DNA of 64,000 nt from Erythrophleum ivorense (Eukaryota; Streptophyta; Magnoliopsida; Fabales; Fabaceae). Position 1 is the first letter of the stretch. Every line of letters starts with the position of its first letter. This document shows, in pieces, positions 12,462 through 25,500 of the stretch. Both the position numbers and the translations under genes were made by a program. The stretch covers positions 310,001 through 374,000 of the forward strand of contig JAIUCV010000570.1 in NCBI GenBank assembly GCA_026724425.1. The letters are read 5' to 3'. The notes beneath the pieces were generated by a model. That model saw nothing but the letters and a program-made list of their open reading frames with translations, ran no database searches and was not told the origin of the DNA.

Positions 12462-13174
12462 CTATTTCTCCTTCTGTCTTGGTTGGGAAACACTCCAAAG
12501 ATATCTAGTGTCTTGTGCAATATAGAGTGGGGAACAAAAACCTCAGACGTGCCAACTTTTGCTTCGGTTATTTTGTTGAAACGATTTCTGTTGCACCACT
12601 CTTCCATCTCTTCTTTACATAACACACGCCATCCACAATCCAATATTCCAAATATACTAAGGCTAAGTTCTATATGAAGGCAATTGTTATCACCTCTTAG
12701 ATGTTGCCAACATGTTTTATCATTGAAATGCAAAAGCATTAGGCAGAGGTGAGAAATATGAGGAATGCGAATACGAGTAACATGTGCCCACTGTTTGCAT
12801 ATATAATTATCATCTTTAGGAGCTTTAGAACTCCAGGAAATGCGAGGCACAGGAAACTGGCGTGGTTTTTGGAGGCATACAGCAATTCCGGACCATCACT
12901 TGCACGACAATATTGAGCGATGTCCACCCTTATTAATACTTGACTATTACGTGAAAGAAAACGACTTTTATTTGGAAACCATGATGGTATCTCAATTCCC
13001 GTAATAGTTGCAAAAAAATCTCTTTGAGGAAGATATTCTGACTGCAACAAAATCAAACTATCATGAAGAGTAATTAGCAAGAAAAAGGAGCATGTAAGAA
13101 AAAGGAAGAAAAAGAGACATACATACCTCAATGTGCTTGAGCAGTGTACCCACATATTTAGTTCGATGGCGATA
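12462..13174 (-). pseudogene. Exon 5 and broken C-JID exon of the TNL pseudogene
   Basis: Exon 5 is 48 bp (13,174-13,127; ends KYVGTLLKHIE). Exon 6 starts at 13,041 with SEYLPQRDFFATITG and EIPSWFPN, the typical opening of the C-JID (post-LRR jelly-roll) domain. It leaves the family frame near 12,880 and resumes in another frame (YICKQWAHV, CGWRVLCKEEMEEW, VFPNQDRRR). Relative to the intact paralogue it also lacks the GEGSLLGGG segment. Confidence 0.85.
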
Positions 13175-13261
13175 CTAAAAAGGGAAATAGTCATGTTATA
13201 TATATAGTTAGAAAGAAAATATACATAAATCAATAGATAGATCATAGTTAGACAAACATAC

Positions 13262-14578
13262 CTCATGGTCAAGTGAAGAAAAGAGATTCCATAACTGTCT
13301 ATCTGATAAAGGTTCCATTGAATCACAATTGGATGTTTCTAATCGAATTAACCGTGGTGGAAGCTTTGGCAATGATTTAAGCCTTTTGCAAGAATTCAAA
13401 AGAAGAGAGTGTAGTCGAAAAAGATTAGAGATGCAACCAGCGGGTAGATTAACAAAATTGTTTCCTCCCAGATCTAATGCAAGTAATGATGATAAACCGT
13501 CTATATTATCAGGAATTGATCCATCATCAATGCCACAATCGCTTAAATCCAACTCCGTTAATGATGTTAGATAACAGCCCATGATGTGATGTAAACTCCC
13601 AGTTGACACTTTGAATTCCTTGTGATTACTTAGTTGAGCAATGAATGGAGTCACCTCTGTTTTGGAAGTTTCACTTATGTCACGTTTTTCCAAGGCCTCA
13701 TTTTCATTCAAATCTTCTTGCAGCTTAGAAAGTTTTGGGCAACTAGAAAGTTGGGAAGTTCTCAGATTCTTCAAATTGTGGAAGATAGGGGGAAGGAAAA
13801 CAAGATTTTTGCAGCCACTCAATTTCAAATCTCTAAGACCAGTCAAGAATCCAAGTGATTTCAGAAGTTTGGTTATAGCAGTATACCTTATATCAAGCAA
13901 TGATAATTTTTTCATACTTTCCCCAAACTCTGGAAGCACTGAAACTTTACGGCACCAACAAAGACTTAAATTTCTCAAAGAATTCATTTCCAATTTTTTT
14001 GGAAGGATTTCAAGATTTTCGCACTCAAAGAAGTCCACTTTGACAAGCTTTTTCAACTCTCCAAGCGAAGGATGAACCACAACAAGCGATGTGCACCGTA
14101 CAATAATTACACTTTCTAAATTTGGAACTCCAGTGAAATTGGGAGTTTCAGTCAAATATATGGAAAAGCTCATATCAATAAAGTTCAGCTCTCTCATAAA
14201 CTGATCAAACAAAAGATAAGAGAATCAGCCTCAAAAAAGAATGTACCAATATAATATCAACAACAATATGTAAGACAAATTATGGTGCAGGAAGTATCTC
14301 ACCTGTATGCCATTCCAAAGTTGCTTTATTTTGCTACCGCGCATTTTAATATCAACAAGTTTATCCAATGGAATTTCAAGTGGAAAAGCTTCTAGAGGAT
14401 ATGATTGCCATCGGACAACTTTTAATGTACCAGAAAGGCATTTGAGACCGCCGGGAAGTTTCAATTGACTTGGTAAGATGAGTAATTTGAGATTACACAT
14501 ATTTGAAAAGGCTTTAGGATCACAATATATTTCATATAATTCGATGGGCAAAACAATAGCTTGTATTGCTTCAGATCC
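13262..14578 (-). pseudogene. LRR exons 3 and 4 of the TNL pseudogene
   Basis: Exon 3 (14,578-14,303, 92 codons) begins GSEAIQAIVLPIELYE and ends at NGIQ before a GTGAG donor. Exon 4 (14,200-13,262, 313 codons) contains LRR units such as LTGLRDLKLSGCKNL and LTSLTELDLSDCGI and ends SSLDHE before GTATG. Both are open. Exon 4 has the same length as the LRR fragment at 53,648-52,710 and is 147 bp longer than that of the intact gene, which lacks about two LRR units here. Confidence 0.88.
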
Positions 14579-14695
14579 CTAACAAAAATGTCCATTGCCA
14601 AGAAAATAACACGAGAATGATAAGGAAGTAAAGGACATAAAAAATGTTAGATTTATTATAAAAACAATGAGATATTTAGAAAATAAGGCACTCAC

Positions 14696-15804
14696 TGTAT
14701 TATTTTTCAATACTTCATCAACGTCCTTGAAATTCCACAATCTACTGCGTCTGCAAGTATTATTAGGAGATTCTTGAAAAACAATACTCCTACCTAATTC
14801 TTGAAGTAAATCATGCATCTCTAAAATGCATTTTCCAAAGCAATCATTCTTTTCAATTAACAAAGCTTTTTCAATGAGAACACTTAATCCAATGGTTGGA
14901 TGCAGATCACAATTTTTCAAAATTTGGGTTACTTCATCTTTCTTCCACCCCTTGAAAAAACAAGCAATATCCAAAAATATTTTCTTTTCCTCATCATTTA
15001 ATCCATCGTGACTTATTTTAAGTATTTGAAGAATGTTATCATCTGGAATTTGCTTTAGCCTATCTAAAGCATCTTCCCATTCAGATACACTTCTTCCATA
15101 GAGAAAAGAACCTAACACTTTGAGTGCCAAAGGAAGTCCTCCTGCATATTTAACCACAGATTTAGACAACTCCAAATAACCCTCTTCAGGATGATCCTTT
15201 TTGAATGCTTTCTTGGAAAAAAGTTGAAGAGATTCATCTTTCTTCATGGTTTTAATCTCATATATTCCATGCACTCCATGTAATTTCAACAAGTGCATAT
15301 CTCTAGTTGTTATAATTACTTTACTACCTGCACCAAACCACTTTGGACTTTCAGCCAAATTCTCTAATTGACTTATATGATTTATATCATCAAGGACAAG
15401 GAGAACTTTTTTATTGCAAAAAAGGTTTCTTATTATCTTCTTTCCTTCATAGTCATCCTTAATTACCATGTTACTTATATTGAGATGTGAAAGAAGCTTT
15501 CTCTGTAAATGAACTTGGCCTTCTCTTTCTTTCCAAAGCCTCTCTAACATTGGCAAGAAAGCAACACATTTCAAATTGGCTAGAGATTCTCTCATAAATA
15601 ACTCGAGCAAGAGTTGTTTTTCCAATGCCGCCCATGCCCCATATCCCTACAAAACGGACATCATCCAACCTTGTCCCTAAGAGTGAATTTATTTCAACCA
15701 TCCTTGGGTGAATTCGAACTAAATTATCATGGTAAGATGGCAATTTAGAACATAAATTGGTCCATATTGCTTCAACAATGTTTTGGATAAGATCTGTTTC
15801 ATGC
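14696..15804 (-). pseudogene. NB-ARC exon of the TNL pseudogene (frameshifted)
   Basis: The splice acceptor TTTGTAG precedes GCATGAAACAGAT at 15,804, in the same phase as in the intact gene. The first frame (15,804 to about 15,540) carries the P-loop GMGGIGKTT and CFLANVREA. The frame then shifts by one base and the rest of the domain runs in another frame to the GTGAGTGCC donor after 14,696, with kinase-2 (VLLVLDDI), RNBS-B (KVIITTRD), GGLPLAL and the MHD motif. The lesion separates the ATP-binding loop from the remainder of the domain. Confidence 0.88.
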
Positions 15805-16919
15805 CTACAAAAAGAAACAAATTTCAATCAGCTTAATATGAATTATAGTCATCATAAATAAAGTAACAATGAGAAAATATGATTTTTAATGAATATTGTT
15901 TACTAAAACTAGAATACAGCTTTTTCATATATATAGGGTGTTGTTATTACAATTTTCATATAACATATTGGTCTTATATTTTTTGGAATATCATATTTCT
16001 TAGTTATAATGCATTTTATTATTAAATATAAAATAATATTTTATTAAATAATTACTTAAAAAATTAATTTATTTAATAATTAAAATTTCTTAAAAAATTA
16101 ATTTAATTTTTGTTAATTAATGAGTGTGATTTTAATAATAAATTTATTAAAATAAGTAAAATATTACATATATTTAACAATATTTAATAATTATGATATC
16201 ATAAGTAAGATATATTATGTTATCAGGGACATAAGATTATCATTCAAGAAGAACTGCAGTCGCAAAGAAAGTGAGTGGAGAAGAGAGGGGAAGAACAAAA
16301 GAAAAAATTTTACTACAAAAAATTTGGAAGGAAGGAGAGAGAGAGAACTAAGAAGCTGAGGTTTTATTGAGTGATGGAGAAGAGGGTATTCGCTACCGTG
16401 CGAGGCCAGCCTATTATCCTTCCACTTTTAGGAGGTGATATTCACTGCTTTATGAAGCCAACGTCACGCAGTTTCCTCCATTTTTAGTAAATTAATTATT
16501 AAATATTACTAAATATAGAATAATACTATGTCAATTTTAATTAATTTATTACTATAATCCTACTCATTAATTACACAAAAATTAAATTTATTTTTCAAAA
16601 AACTATTAATTATTAAATAAGTTAATGTTTTAAGTAATTATTTAATAAAATATAATTTCATATATTTATTAATTCATTAAGCCATGACTAGAGAACATGT
16701 GTTCTCAAATGTATAAGATGATCACTTTTTTGTTATTACTTTCTGGACATGACAAAATCCCGAGTGATCCTCAAAGATTTTTCTTTTACTTTCTTTTCTT
16801 GGACCTTGATCGTTTATTGAAAACTAACTATTTATGATGAAATTGGGCATGGATCCAAATCCGACAGAGCCTAGCCTATATGACACAATCCATTGGTATT
16901 AAATATTATATGCTTATCC
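15805..16919. other. Spacer between the two TNLs with an inverted-repeat element
   Basis: This is where intron 1 and the TIR exon of the pseudogene should be. Instead there is AT-rich DNA containing an inverted-repeat element (16,000-16,685). No TIR coding remnant is visible in any frame. Confidence 0.6.
16000..16685. mobile_element. Inverted-repeat (MITE-like) element with ~190-bp arms
   Basis: The left arm (about 16,010-16,200) and right arm (about 16,490-16,680) are imperfect reverse complements; shared segments are ATTTTATTAAATAATTACTT, TTTATTTAATAATTAA and TTAATTAATGAGT. The ~280-bp centre is less AT-rich and carries a GA-rich run (GAGTGGAGAAGAGAGGGGAA). There is no ORF. A non-autonomous Mutator- or hAT-derived element is possible, but I could not read a confident target-site duplication. 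Confidence 0.55.
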
Positions 16920-18260
16920 CATTGTTTAACAAAATTCTATTTCGAATTCCTGCATTAATATTTTCAACTCTCTTGTTAACCTTTGCATCATTTTTATCTT
17001 TCAATCTCTTCTTACTGTCAACCATGCATGCTGTGGAAAAGATCATATAAGCTTGACAAATTCTCCACTGGATTCCAACAGCTAGCAACAAATTTCCAGA
17101 GCGACAATCACAAAAATTTATAGAGGTTAACAATGCAGTCATCTCTCCAAGCTACCTTTGTTTTTAGCTATTTTGGTATGTAAGCCCTAACCCCATTAAT
17201 TCACTGTGCAGTATGAGGAAAAATTCTGAGAGGCAGTCTCAAAGCATTTGTAACCTACAAAAGTGATGAAAGTATGATCAATTCTTATTTAAAGCAAAAT
17301 TAAGTCAAAATTTATCATTTAGAGTATCAAAATTCAAATATGAAGTCATACACGGAAGTTATGCACATTTTTTATAAAATTAATTATTTTAATTTTAAAA
17401 TCTGTTAATTCACTACTAATCTCCTATTAAAAATATGTAAAATAACATAAAATAAAAATACACAAAATAACATGAATAAATAAAAGTTAACAGTTTATTA
17501 CATGTTCTTACCAAGTTTCTATTTGTTCATTACACCTATATGTCTTACCTACAATGTCTACAAAATATAAGAGGCTTCACAAGTCAACCCAAGCGAGGCC
17601 CCATTTCTCTTGAATTTGGAAAATCATAATGACAATTAAACTCTTCTAAGCCACTCAACTTGACAAGCAAATTAAATGTATAAAGTGATTTTAATATCTT
17701 CCATCCACTTTTCATGATATGAAAGCCAGAAAAACAAGCGCTTCAAAAACTCATTTGCCAAGTCATTTAAATTAAAAACATTATCAGACAAACATAAATT
17801 TAGTTTTTGAAAATCTACTGCCAAGAGAACTACCATGTGAAGTTGGAGATGGGGCTTGACACATTCATGATAAGCTATTCAATGAGTTTTTTTATTTCTT
17901 TTTTTGGTTTCATTTAACAGCTCCCCATGAATGATGTGTCGGTATATGATCTAAATTTTTCAGGTAGTACAAATTTCATAAACATACCCTGGTTACAATC
18001 ACTCACGATGAGAAATTATATTATTTTGGATTCACAAGGCAGAGACCAATACAAGGTCAGAAATATACATACCAAATTGATGAAAATAAAACCTTGGTAC
18101 CTTATTTATTGTAATGAAAGCAGATACATGTTGCAGACGTAGAGATGGAATATTGTCTTCCAGAATTGGAGCAAGACAGGAATCCGTGTAAGCATAGCTT
18201 TGTAAGGTGACTTGTAAAGACTGGTGCCCCTTATTGATAGAGAATTCCATCACTCCGTGA
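16920..18260 (-). repeat. 3' UTR and downstream flank of the intact TNL; inverted copy of 1-1,345
   Basis: Downstream of the TAG at 18,263-18,261, the sequence to about 16,920 matches the first 1,345 bases of the window in opposite orientation. An 86-codon reading frame here (18,292-18,032) overlaps the last exon and 3' UTR in a different frame and is not treated as a gene. The similarity fixes the ancestral 3' boundary of the TNL transcription unit and shows that two copies were placed in opposite orientation. Confidence 0.7.
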
Positions 18261-19515
18261 CTACCCTTCATACCATCTAAGGGGTACACCAAACTGAAAC
18301 AAAAAGTAAAATTAAAGCAGCAAAAGATTCATTATACTGAATTCGAGATTATATTGTTGGAAGACCTCAATTTCATGTTTAAAATGACTATCTCAAGTTT
18401 CAATCTTAATTAATCAAGGGGTTGAGAAACATTAAAATCATATTTTAAATTTTAATTGACAGTAGAAAAATTGTTGACTAGATCAATAATTGCAACGAGT
18501 GGCTATAATTATGAAATAGTATAATAGGAGTTTTAAATTTTCAACTAAGTTTTCGCCCTAATTATGTAACTTCATATATATATTAGAAAGATGGAAAGAC
18601 TAAATTCAAAAATGCCCATGGTATGAAACAATAATTTCATGAGTTTACACTAGCACTTAAAAGACTAGTTTCATTAAAAAAACATTTGCTTAAATTTTTT
18701 AAATAAAGGTAGAAAAGGATAAATAGAACTATAGCAGGTGACTAATCATTACCTGTTCTCTTTTTCTATTTCTATCTTGATTGGGAAATACTTTAAAGCG
18801 TAGTGTCTTGTCCAATATGGAGGGAGGAACCCAGACGTCAGAAGTGCCAACCTCCGCTACGTTTACTTTGTTGAAACCATTTTTGTTGCACCACTCTTCC
18901 ATCTCTTCTTTACATAACACACGCCATCCACAACCCAATATTTGAAGCTCACCATAAGGTAAAGGAACTTGACGGCTACCACCACCAAGTAAAGAACCTT
19001 CACCTGTAAGGCTAAGTTTTATTTGAAGGCAATTGTTATCACCTTTTAGACCTTGCCAACATGTTTGATCATTGCAATCCAAAATCATCAGGCAAAGGTG
19101 AGGAATCTGAGGATTGCCAATAACATGTACCCACTCCTTGCATATATATTTATAATCTTCAGAAGCTCTAGAAGTACAGGAAATGAAAACCGAAGAGAAC
19201 CTGTGTCGCATCTCGAGGCATAGGCATACAACAATTTTTGACCATTCGCTTGCACGGCAAGATTGAGGGATGTCCACCATTATTAATACATCATCATATG
19301 AAAGAAAATAATCTTTATTTGGAAACCATGATGGTATTTCACTTCCCGGAATAGTTGCAAAAAATTCTCTCTGAGGAAGATATTCTGACTGTAACAAAAT
19401 TAAACTATCATGAGTAATTACCAAGATAAGGCGCATGTAAGAAAAAGAGAGAAAGAGACAGACATACCTCAATGTGCTTGAGTAGTGTGCCCACATATTT
19501 ACTTCGACGACGATG
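18261..19515 (-). CDS. Exons 5-7 of the intact TNL: post-LRR linker, C-JID domain and C-terminus
   Basis: Exon 5 (19,515-19,468, 48 bp) encodes HRRRSKYVGTLLKHIE. Exon 6 (19,388-18,753, 212 codons) opens SEYLPQREFFATIPGSEIPS then WFPNK, the hallmark of the C-JID/post-LRR domain that contacts ligand in characterised TNLs, and ends VFPNQDRNRKREQ. Exon 7 follows a TTTGTTTCAG acceptor and encodes only FGVPLRWYEG and a TAG. Exon 7 is inferred from splice sites and phase; an alternative is that exon 6 reads through into the intron and stops shortly after. Confidence 0.8.
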
Positions 19516-22500
19516 CTAAAACAAGGAAATAATATATATATATATATAGTTAATTAAAATGGAAAGATACATAAATCAATAGATAGATCATAGTCAAACA
19601 AACATACCTCATGGTCAAGTGAAGAAAAGAGATTCCATAACTGTCTATCTGACAAAGGTTCCATTGACTGACAATTTAATGTATCTAATCGAACTAAACA
19701 TGGTGGAAGCTTTGGCAATGACTTAAGCCTTTGGCAAGAATCCAAAAACAGATAGTGTAGTCGTAAAAGCTTAGAGATGCAACTAGCAGGTAGATTAACA
19801 AAGTTGTTTTCTCCCAGATCTAATACAAATAATGATGTTAAACCACCAATATCATCAGGAATTGATCCATCACTAATGCCACAGTTTCTTAAATCTAACT
19901 CTGTTAATGATGTCAGATAAGAGCCCATGAAGTGACATAAAATCCGTGAGTTGCTTGATGATATCCCTTGGCATCCACAAATATTAAGAGTTTTGTTATG
20001 CTTCAATTTGCAGCCAGCCAATCTCAAATCTTTAAGACCAGTCAAGAACTCAAATGATTCAGGAAGTCCGGTTATAGCAGTCTTCCTTAGATCAAGCAAT
20101 GATAGATTTTTCATAATTTTCCCAAACTTTGGGAGCTTTCTAACTTTAGAGCAACTATAAAGATTTAACATCGTCAGAGAATCCATCTCCAATTTTCTCG
20201 GAAGGATTTCAAGACAACTGCAGTTGCTTAAATTCATTAGAACAAGCTTTTTTAGTTCTCCAACTGATGGATGAACCTTAACAAGAGATGTGCAACATAC
20301 AAGAATTAAACTTTCCAAATTTGGAACTTCAGAAAAATTTGGGGTTTCAATTAAACATTTGGAATACGACAGATCAATAAACTTCAGCTCTCCAAAACAC
20401 TGATCAAACAAAGTTAGATAGGAGAATCAGTTTAAGAAAACAATGTATCAATATAATCTCCATAACAATATGTATGACAAATTCTGGTGCATGAAGCATC
20501 TTACCTGTATGCCATTCCAAAGTTGCTTTATTTTGCTCTCGTGCATTGTAATATTGACAAGTTTATCCAATGGGATTTCAAGCGGAAGAGATTCTAAAGG
20601 ATACTTCGGCCATTGAACAACTTTTAATGTACTAGAAAGGCATTTGAGACCACGGGGAAGGTTCAACCCTTCGCTCAAATGATCAATTGATACAATGAGT
20701 AATTGGAGATTACACATCTTTGAAAAGGCTCTAGGATCCCAATGTCTTTCATATAAGTTGATAGGCAAAGCAATACCTTGTATTGCATTAGTTCCCTAAT
20801 AACAAAGTAAAGCATATTAAAATCGTAAGATTTATTACAATAACAATGAGATATTTAGAAAATAAGGCACTCACAGCATTATTGTTCAATACTTCATAAA
20901 TGTCCTTTGAATTCCATAATCTACTACGTCTGCAAGCATTAGGAGATTCTCCAAAAACAATACTCCTACCCAATTCTTGAAGTAAGTCATGCATTTCCAA
21001 ACAGCAATTTCCAAACCGATCATTCTTTTCAATTAGCAAAGCTTTTTGGATGAGAATACTTAATCCAATTGTGGGATGAAGACCACAATTTTTCAAAATT
21101 CGTGTGACTTCATCTTTCTTCCATCCCTTAAAAAAACAAGCAATATCCAAAAATATTGTCTTTTCTTCATTATTTAATCCATCAAAACTTATTTGAAGAA
21201 TTTTAAGAATATCTTTATCTGGAGTTTGCTTCAGCCTGTCCAAAGCATCTTCCCATTCAGGTGCACTTCTTCCACAGAGAAAAGAACCTAAAACTGCAAG
21301 TGCCAAAGGAAGACCGCCAGTATAGTTAACCACAAATTTAGATAACTCCAAATAACCCTTTTCAGGATGATCTTCATTAAATGCATTCTTAGAAAAGACT
21401 TGAAGAGATTCATATTCCCCCATTGTTTTAACCTCATATATTCCATGCACTCGATGTGATTTCAACAAGTGCAAGTCTCTAGTTGTTATAATTATTTTAC
21501 TCCCTGCACCAAACCACTCTGAACTTCCAGCCAAATTCTTTAATTGACCTATATGATCTACATCATCAAGGACAAGGAGTACCTTTTTATTGCAAAAAAT
21601 GTTTTTTATAATTTTCTTTCCTTCATACTTGTCCTTTATTTCCATTCTACATATTTTGAGATGTGAAAGAAGCTTTCTTTGTAAATGATCTTCACCTTCT
21701 CTTTCTAATGAAGCCTCTCTAATATTGGCAAGAAAGCAACAAATGTCAAATTGGCTATACATTCTTTCATAAACAGCTCTAGCAAGAGTTGTCTTACCAA
21801 TACCTCCCATGCCCCATATCCCTATAAAACGAATATCATCCAATCCTATCCCAAATTGTGAATTCATTTCAAAAATTCTTGAGTTAATTCCAACCAAATC
21901 ATCATCATAAGATGGCAATTTAGAACACAATTCAGTCCATATCGCTTCAACAATATCTTCAATGAGATCCGTTTCATGCCTACAAAAAGAAAAGAATTTC
22001 AGTGTTTAACATGAATTTTATAGCTATCATCAAATAAAGCAACATAGATATAAATTTTCAAGAATTTCAGTTGTATACTAAACAAGAATATAAATATATG
22101 TTCTTATATAATAGGATTTTTTTAATTAAAATTTTCAAAAAACCATAATCGATGCTAGGGGTAGCAATTGCAGCCTATGGATTGGGCTAATTAATAAGAT
22201 GGGCAGGTAAAAAATTTAATATTTTTCAAACAATCAAATTCATCAATCACTCATTTTGTAGAGATGAATATAAATCTATCCACTAACCCATTAATATGGA
22301 TGGGCATCCAATCCGCTCATTATTTAAAACTTAATTTACATTAATTTTGAATTTAAAACTATAATTAATATCAAATAAAATAAGCTCCAAACCTTAAAAA
22401 ATACCCAAAAAAGAGTCTAATAGTATTTAAAATTTTCATATATTGCCAAAAAAAAAATCTATATGCGTAAAATTAGTTGTGCATGGTAATAGAAGAATCA

Positions 22501-25500
22501 ATCTAACATGGGATCTGATAGGGAGAGCTTGAGCTCTAGCCCTTCCATCCTTTTTGAGATTCGTACGAGCATTAAAAAAATAATACTATAACAAAAATTT
22601 CAAGACTATGTAAAATAATAATGTAACAAAAATTTCAAGACTATGTAACGAATGAGAGGTCGATTTGAAGGGTATAGGACCCAAATCCCTTGCAATGCAG
22701 GAATTACTTAGATTTGTTTCCGATGAAGAGGTCTTCCACTTGCTCTTACATCATGTTTGATGCCCTACAAAACCGTTGGAAAGGAGAGTGAAAGGGAGAA
22801 GGAAAAAATATAAACCTTGTTTGGTACACATGAACCCTTGGATGGAATCAACTTCACATGCATCAGGCCACCATGCTTTCCATCAAATTTTCAATGGAAA
22901 GACACTATTGAATAAAGAAAGAGCAGGCAAAAGACCCTTTGTCCCAAAAATTGATCTAGATGAGTGAAGTTTTATTTTTGTTTTATGTTAATTAACAAAA
23001 ATTAGTTTTTTAATATTTCTTGGCACTAGATGTATTTTAGTCATTTGCTCACCTTTCATTTTTATTCCTATATTATTTTCACTCTACCAAATGTCAAAAT
23101 AAAAAGTATTTTCGTTCCTTTCCATATCATATCAAATATAATTTCAAATTTCATTCCATTCTAATTTATATTTTTCTTTCCATTCCCTTAAAAATCTTTC
23201 TATTCTATCCCAATGAAATCTTGCAATGCAAACTTTTCTTGACAACCTTGAAGGACAAAGGCAAGATATGGTTCAACATCCTGCCCCACAACTTGATTGA
23301 TAGTTTTGGTTAGCTCGGGAAGTGATTCCAAGACCAATTTGCTATAAGTAGAATCCAAACCCTGGACATCCCTTTTAGGATGTACTAGAAGAATGAGAGT
23401 TTGGAAGAATTTGTGAAACGCTTCAGCAAGAAGCTATACCATCAAAAAGCCTAACCTAGGCATGGTCATCAAAGCTATAATTGTAGCTCTATGGTCCTGG
23501 AAGTTGAGGTCCTCTCTAGACAAGAAATGCCCAAAAGCTGCGGTCAAGCTCATGTAGAAGGTTTCACAACACATACAAGCAAAGAACTATACGAAAGTTG
23601 AGAATGAGAGAAAGAAAAAAGAATGACGGCCTATAGAACAAAAGAAAGTCGACCCTTGATGATTAACAAAGACAAACAAGGAGAAAGAGTCACCTTTAGG
23701 ACACGTTTGGTACGTAGAATGAATTTTGATGGGAATGGGAAAGGGAAAGAGAATGGGAATGGAAAGGAATCTTTATATTTATTTTTTTATTTCTAAAATT
23801 AAAAAAAAAAATACTTAGCCTTCTAAAAATATTATCCTCCACCTAGGTAAAGCTCATTCCATCAGTTTATTGAAGGAAAACTCATTCCATCATTTAAAGG
23901 AAAATTTCATTCCATTGGAAAGGGAAGCCAGCGTACCAAACACAGGAGACCAGGGAATCCATATTCCTTTCCATTCCTTTCCCTCATATAGCCCTCATAC
24001 CAAACATGCCCTTAGAGACTCATATCTGCATTGACCATGATATAAATTTTTCACCCCCACTAACAGTTTCTCCAATTGATATTTTGATGAATATAAAAAA
24101 GGAGTTTTGGAAGCAACCTCTGCCATTGAAGATTCAGCAAGGATCGTGACCAGGGTAAAACTTGTCACTACCAACATGATGTCAACTACGACACAAAACA
24201 ATGCAAAGACCTGAAAGATGCTATAAAAGACTTTATCCGAAGAGGTTATTTGCAAAACTACGTTGGAACGATTATAGGAGGGGTAATAATGCATGGAGGC
24301 ATAGTAGTGACAAAAGACATGAAGAAGTAATGGAAAGAAGAGGAATGGAAGGATGACCCCAGAACCAAGCACTAGCTCTCATGCTCATTACGTAAGCAAG
24401 CATCATTAACGTCATCTCAACTCAACCTATGTCATTTAGACATACGTTTATTGTGAGATTGACCTCATACTTGAGACATTATATTACATAGAATGTGTTG
24501 GTGATACACAAGCTATAGGGCTGAAAGTTGACATTGCACAAAACGTTGCATAGGGAGCTATGTTGTTGACTTAGAAGCTTTGATTATCATGTGTTTTTTA
24601 TCTCTTATTTTTGGGTTTAGATTGTTAGCACTTTTTGTCCAATTAGGATTAGTTTTATATATTTTATTTGGTTATTTTATGTTTTTTAGTCTCCGTCCCA
24701 TTATGACTAGGACATGGTTATTTACTCTATAAATACAAGTATTGTGCTTGTCATGAGCTCAAGCAATAATACATTGATTATTTCCCTTTCGTCTCTCTCC
24801 CTCTATTCGGTTCTTCATGGTATCAGAGCCTAAAAGCACTGATGATCACCTTCAGCTATATAAAGCCCTAAACATAGAGACTAGCTCAACATCCTCCTTA
24901 ATCGCCATGCCAAACAGCTGTAGCAGTGCTCCAAAAGCCCAGGCTCTAGCTGAAATCACTCTTGTAATCATCACAGGGCACCATTTCAATGGTAATAACT
25001 ACCTAGAATGGTCACTAGAGGCACCTTTGTACATTCAAGGACTATCTTACTAGTGAGTCTAATCAACCAAAAACAACTAACCCAAAGTATAAATAATGGG
25101 TTTCAGAAAACAACACCATTATGTCATGGTTGGTCAACTCTATGACAAATGACATTTGAAACTTACCTTCTTTGTAAAATTGCTAAAAAGATGTGGGATG
25201 TAGTAAAGAAGGCCTCCTCCACCATTAAGAATACCATAGCATGACTTCAAATCAAAGGCTATATTTATGACTTAAAACAAGGTGAGATGAATGTAATTCA
25301 ATACTTTAATTTCCTTGTAAAGTATTGGCAACAATTAGATCACTATGAAACTCACCAGTGGCCATGCAGTAATGATGCAACTTATTTTAAGAAATTTGTG
25401 CTTTTGGGTTTGAATCCAATCTTTGAGGAAGCCAAATGACGAATCATGGCCATTTGGCCTTCATTGGATGAAGTATTTTTAGAAGGAAAATAGGAAAAAA

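Larger units (their letters stand above)
12462..15804 (-). pseudogene. TNL pseudogene: NB-ARC-LRR-C-JID without TIR exon
   Basis: The exon structure parallels the intact neighbour: exon 2 15,804-14,696, exon 3 14,578-14,303, exon 4 14,200-13,262, exon 5 13,174-13,127, exon 6 13,041-12,462, all with GT/AG borders in equivalent places. Defects: no TIR exon lies between this exon 2 and the neighbour's 3' end; a one-base length change near 15,525-15,545, shortly after CFLANVREA, shifts frame inside NB-ARC; exon 6 is also frame-broken near 12,880, where CRASDGPELLYAS leaves the family frame; the short last exon is absent. Between the lesions the sequence is well kept (GIWGMGGIGKTTLA, KVLLVLDD, GGLPLALKVLGSFL, EMHDLLQELGR), so decay looks recent. 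A transcript could still give a truncated NB-LRR product, but no full receptor. Confidence 0.88.

Noticed and set aside
15471..15827. Alternative start codon at 15,827 giving a TIR-less NB-ARC gene
   Set aside because: The first codons lie in the intron before the conserved TTTGTAG acceptor, and the frame is broken shortly after the P-loop.
18032..18292. 86-codon minus-strand reading frame as a separate small gene
   Set aside because: It overlaps the inferred last TNL exon and its 3' UTR in another frame; the similarity to the window start extends far beyond it through non-coding flank.
22776..22967. 63-codon ORF in intron 1
   Set aside because: No domain or paralogue; surrounded by transposon debris, with a GTTTGGTACAC motif that suggests MITE sequence.
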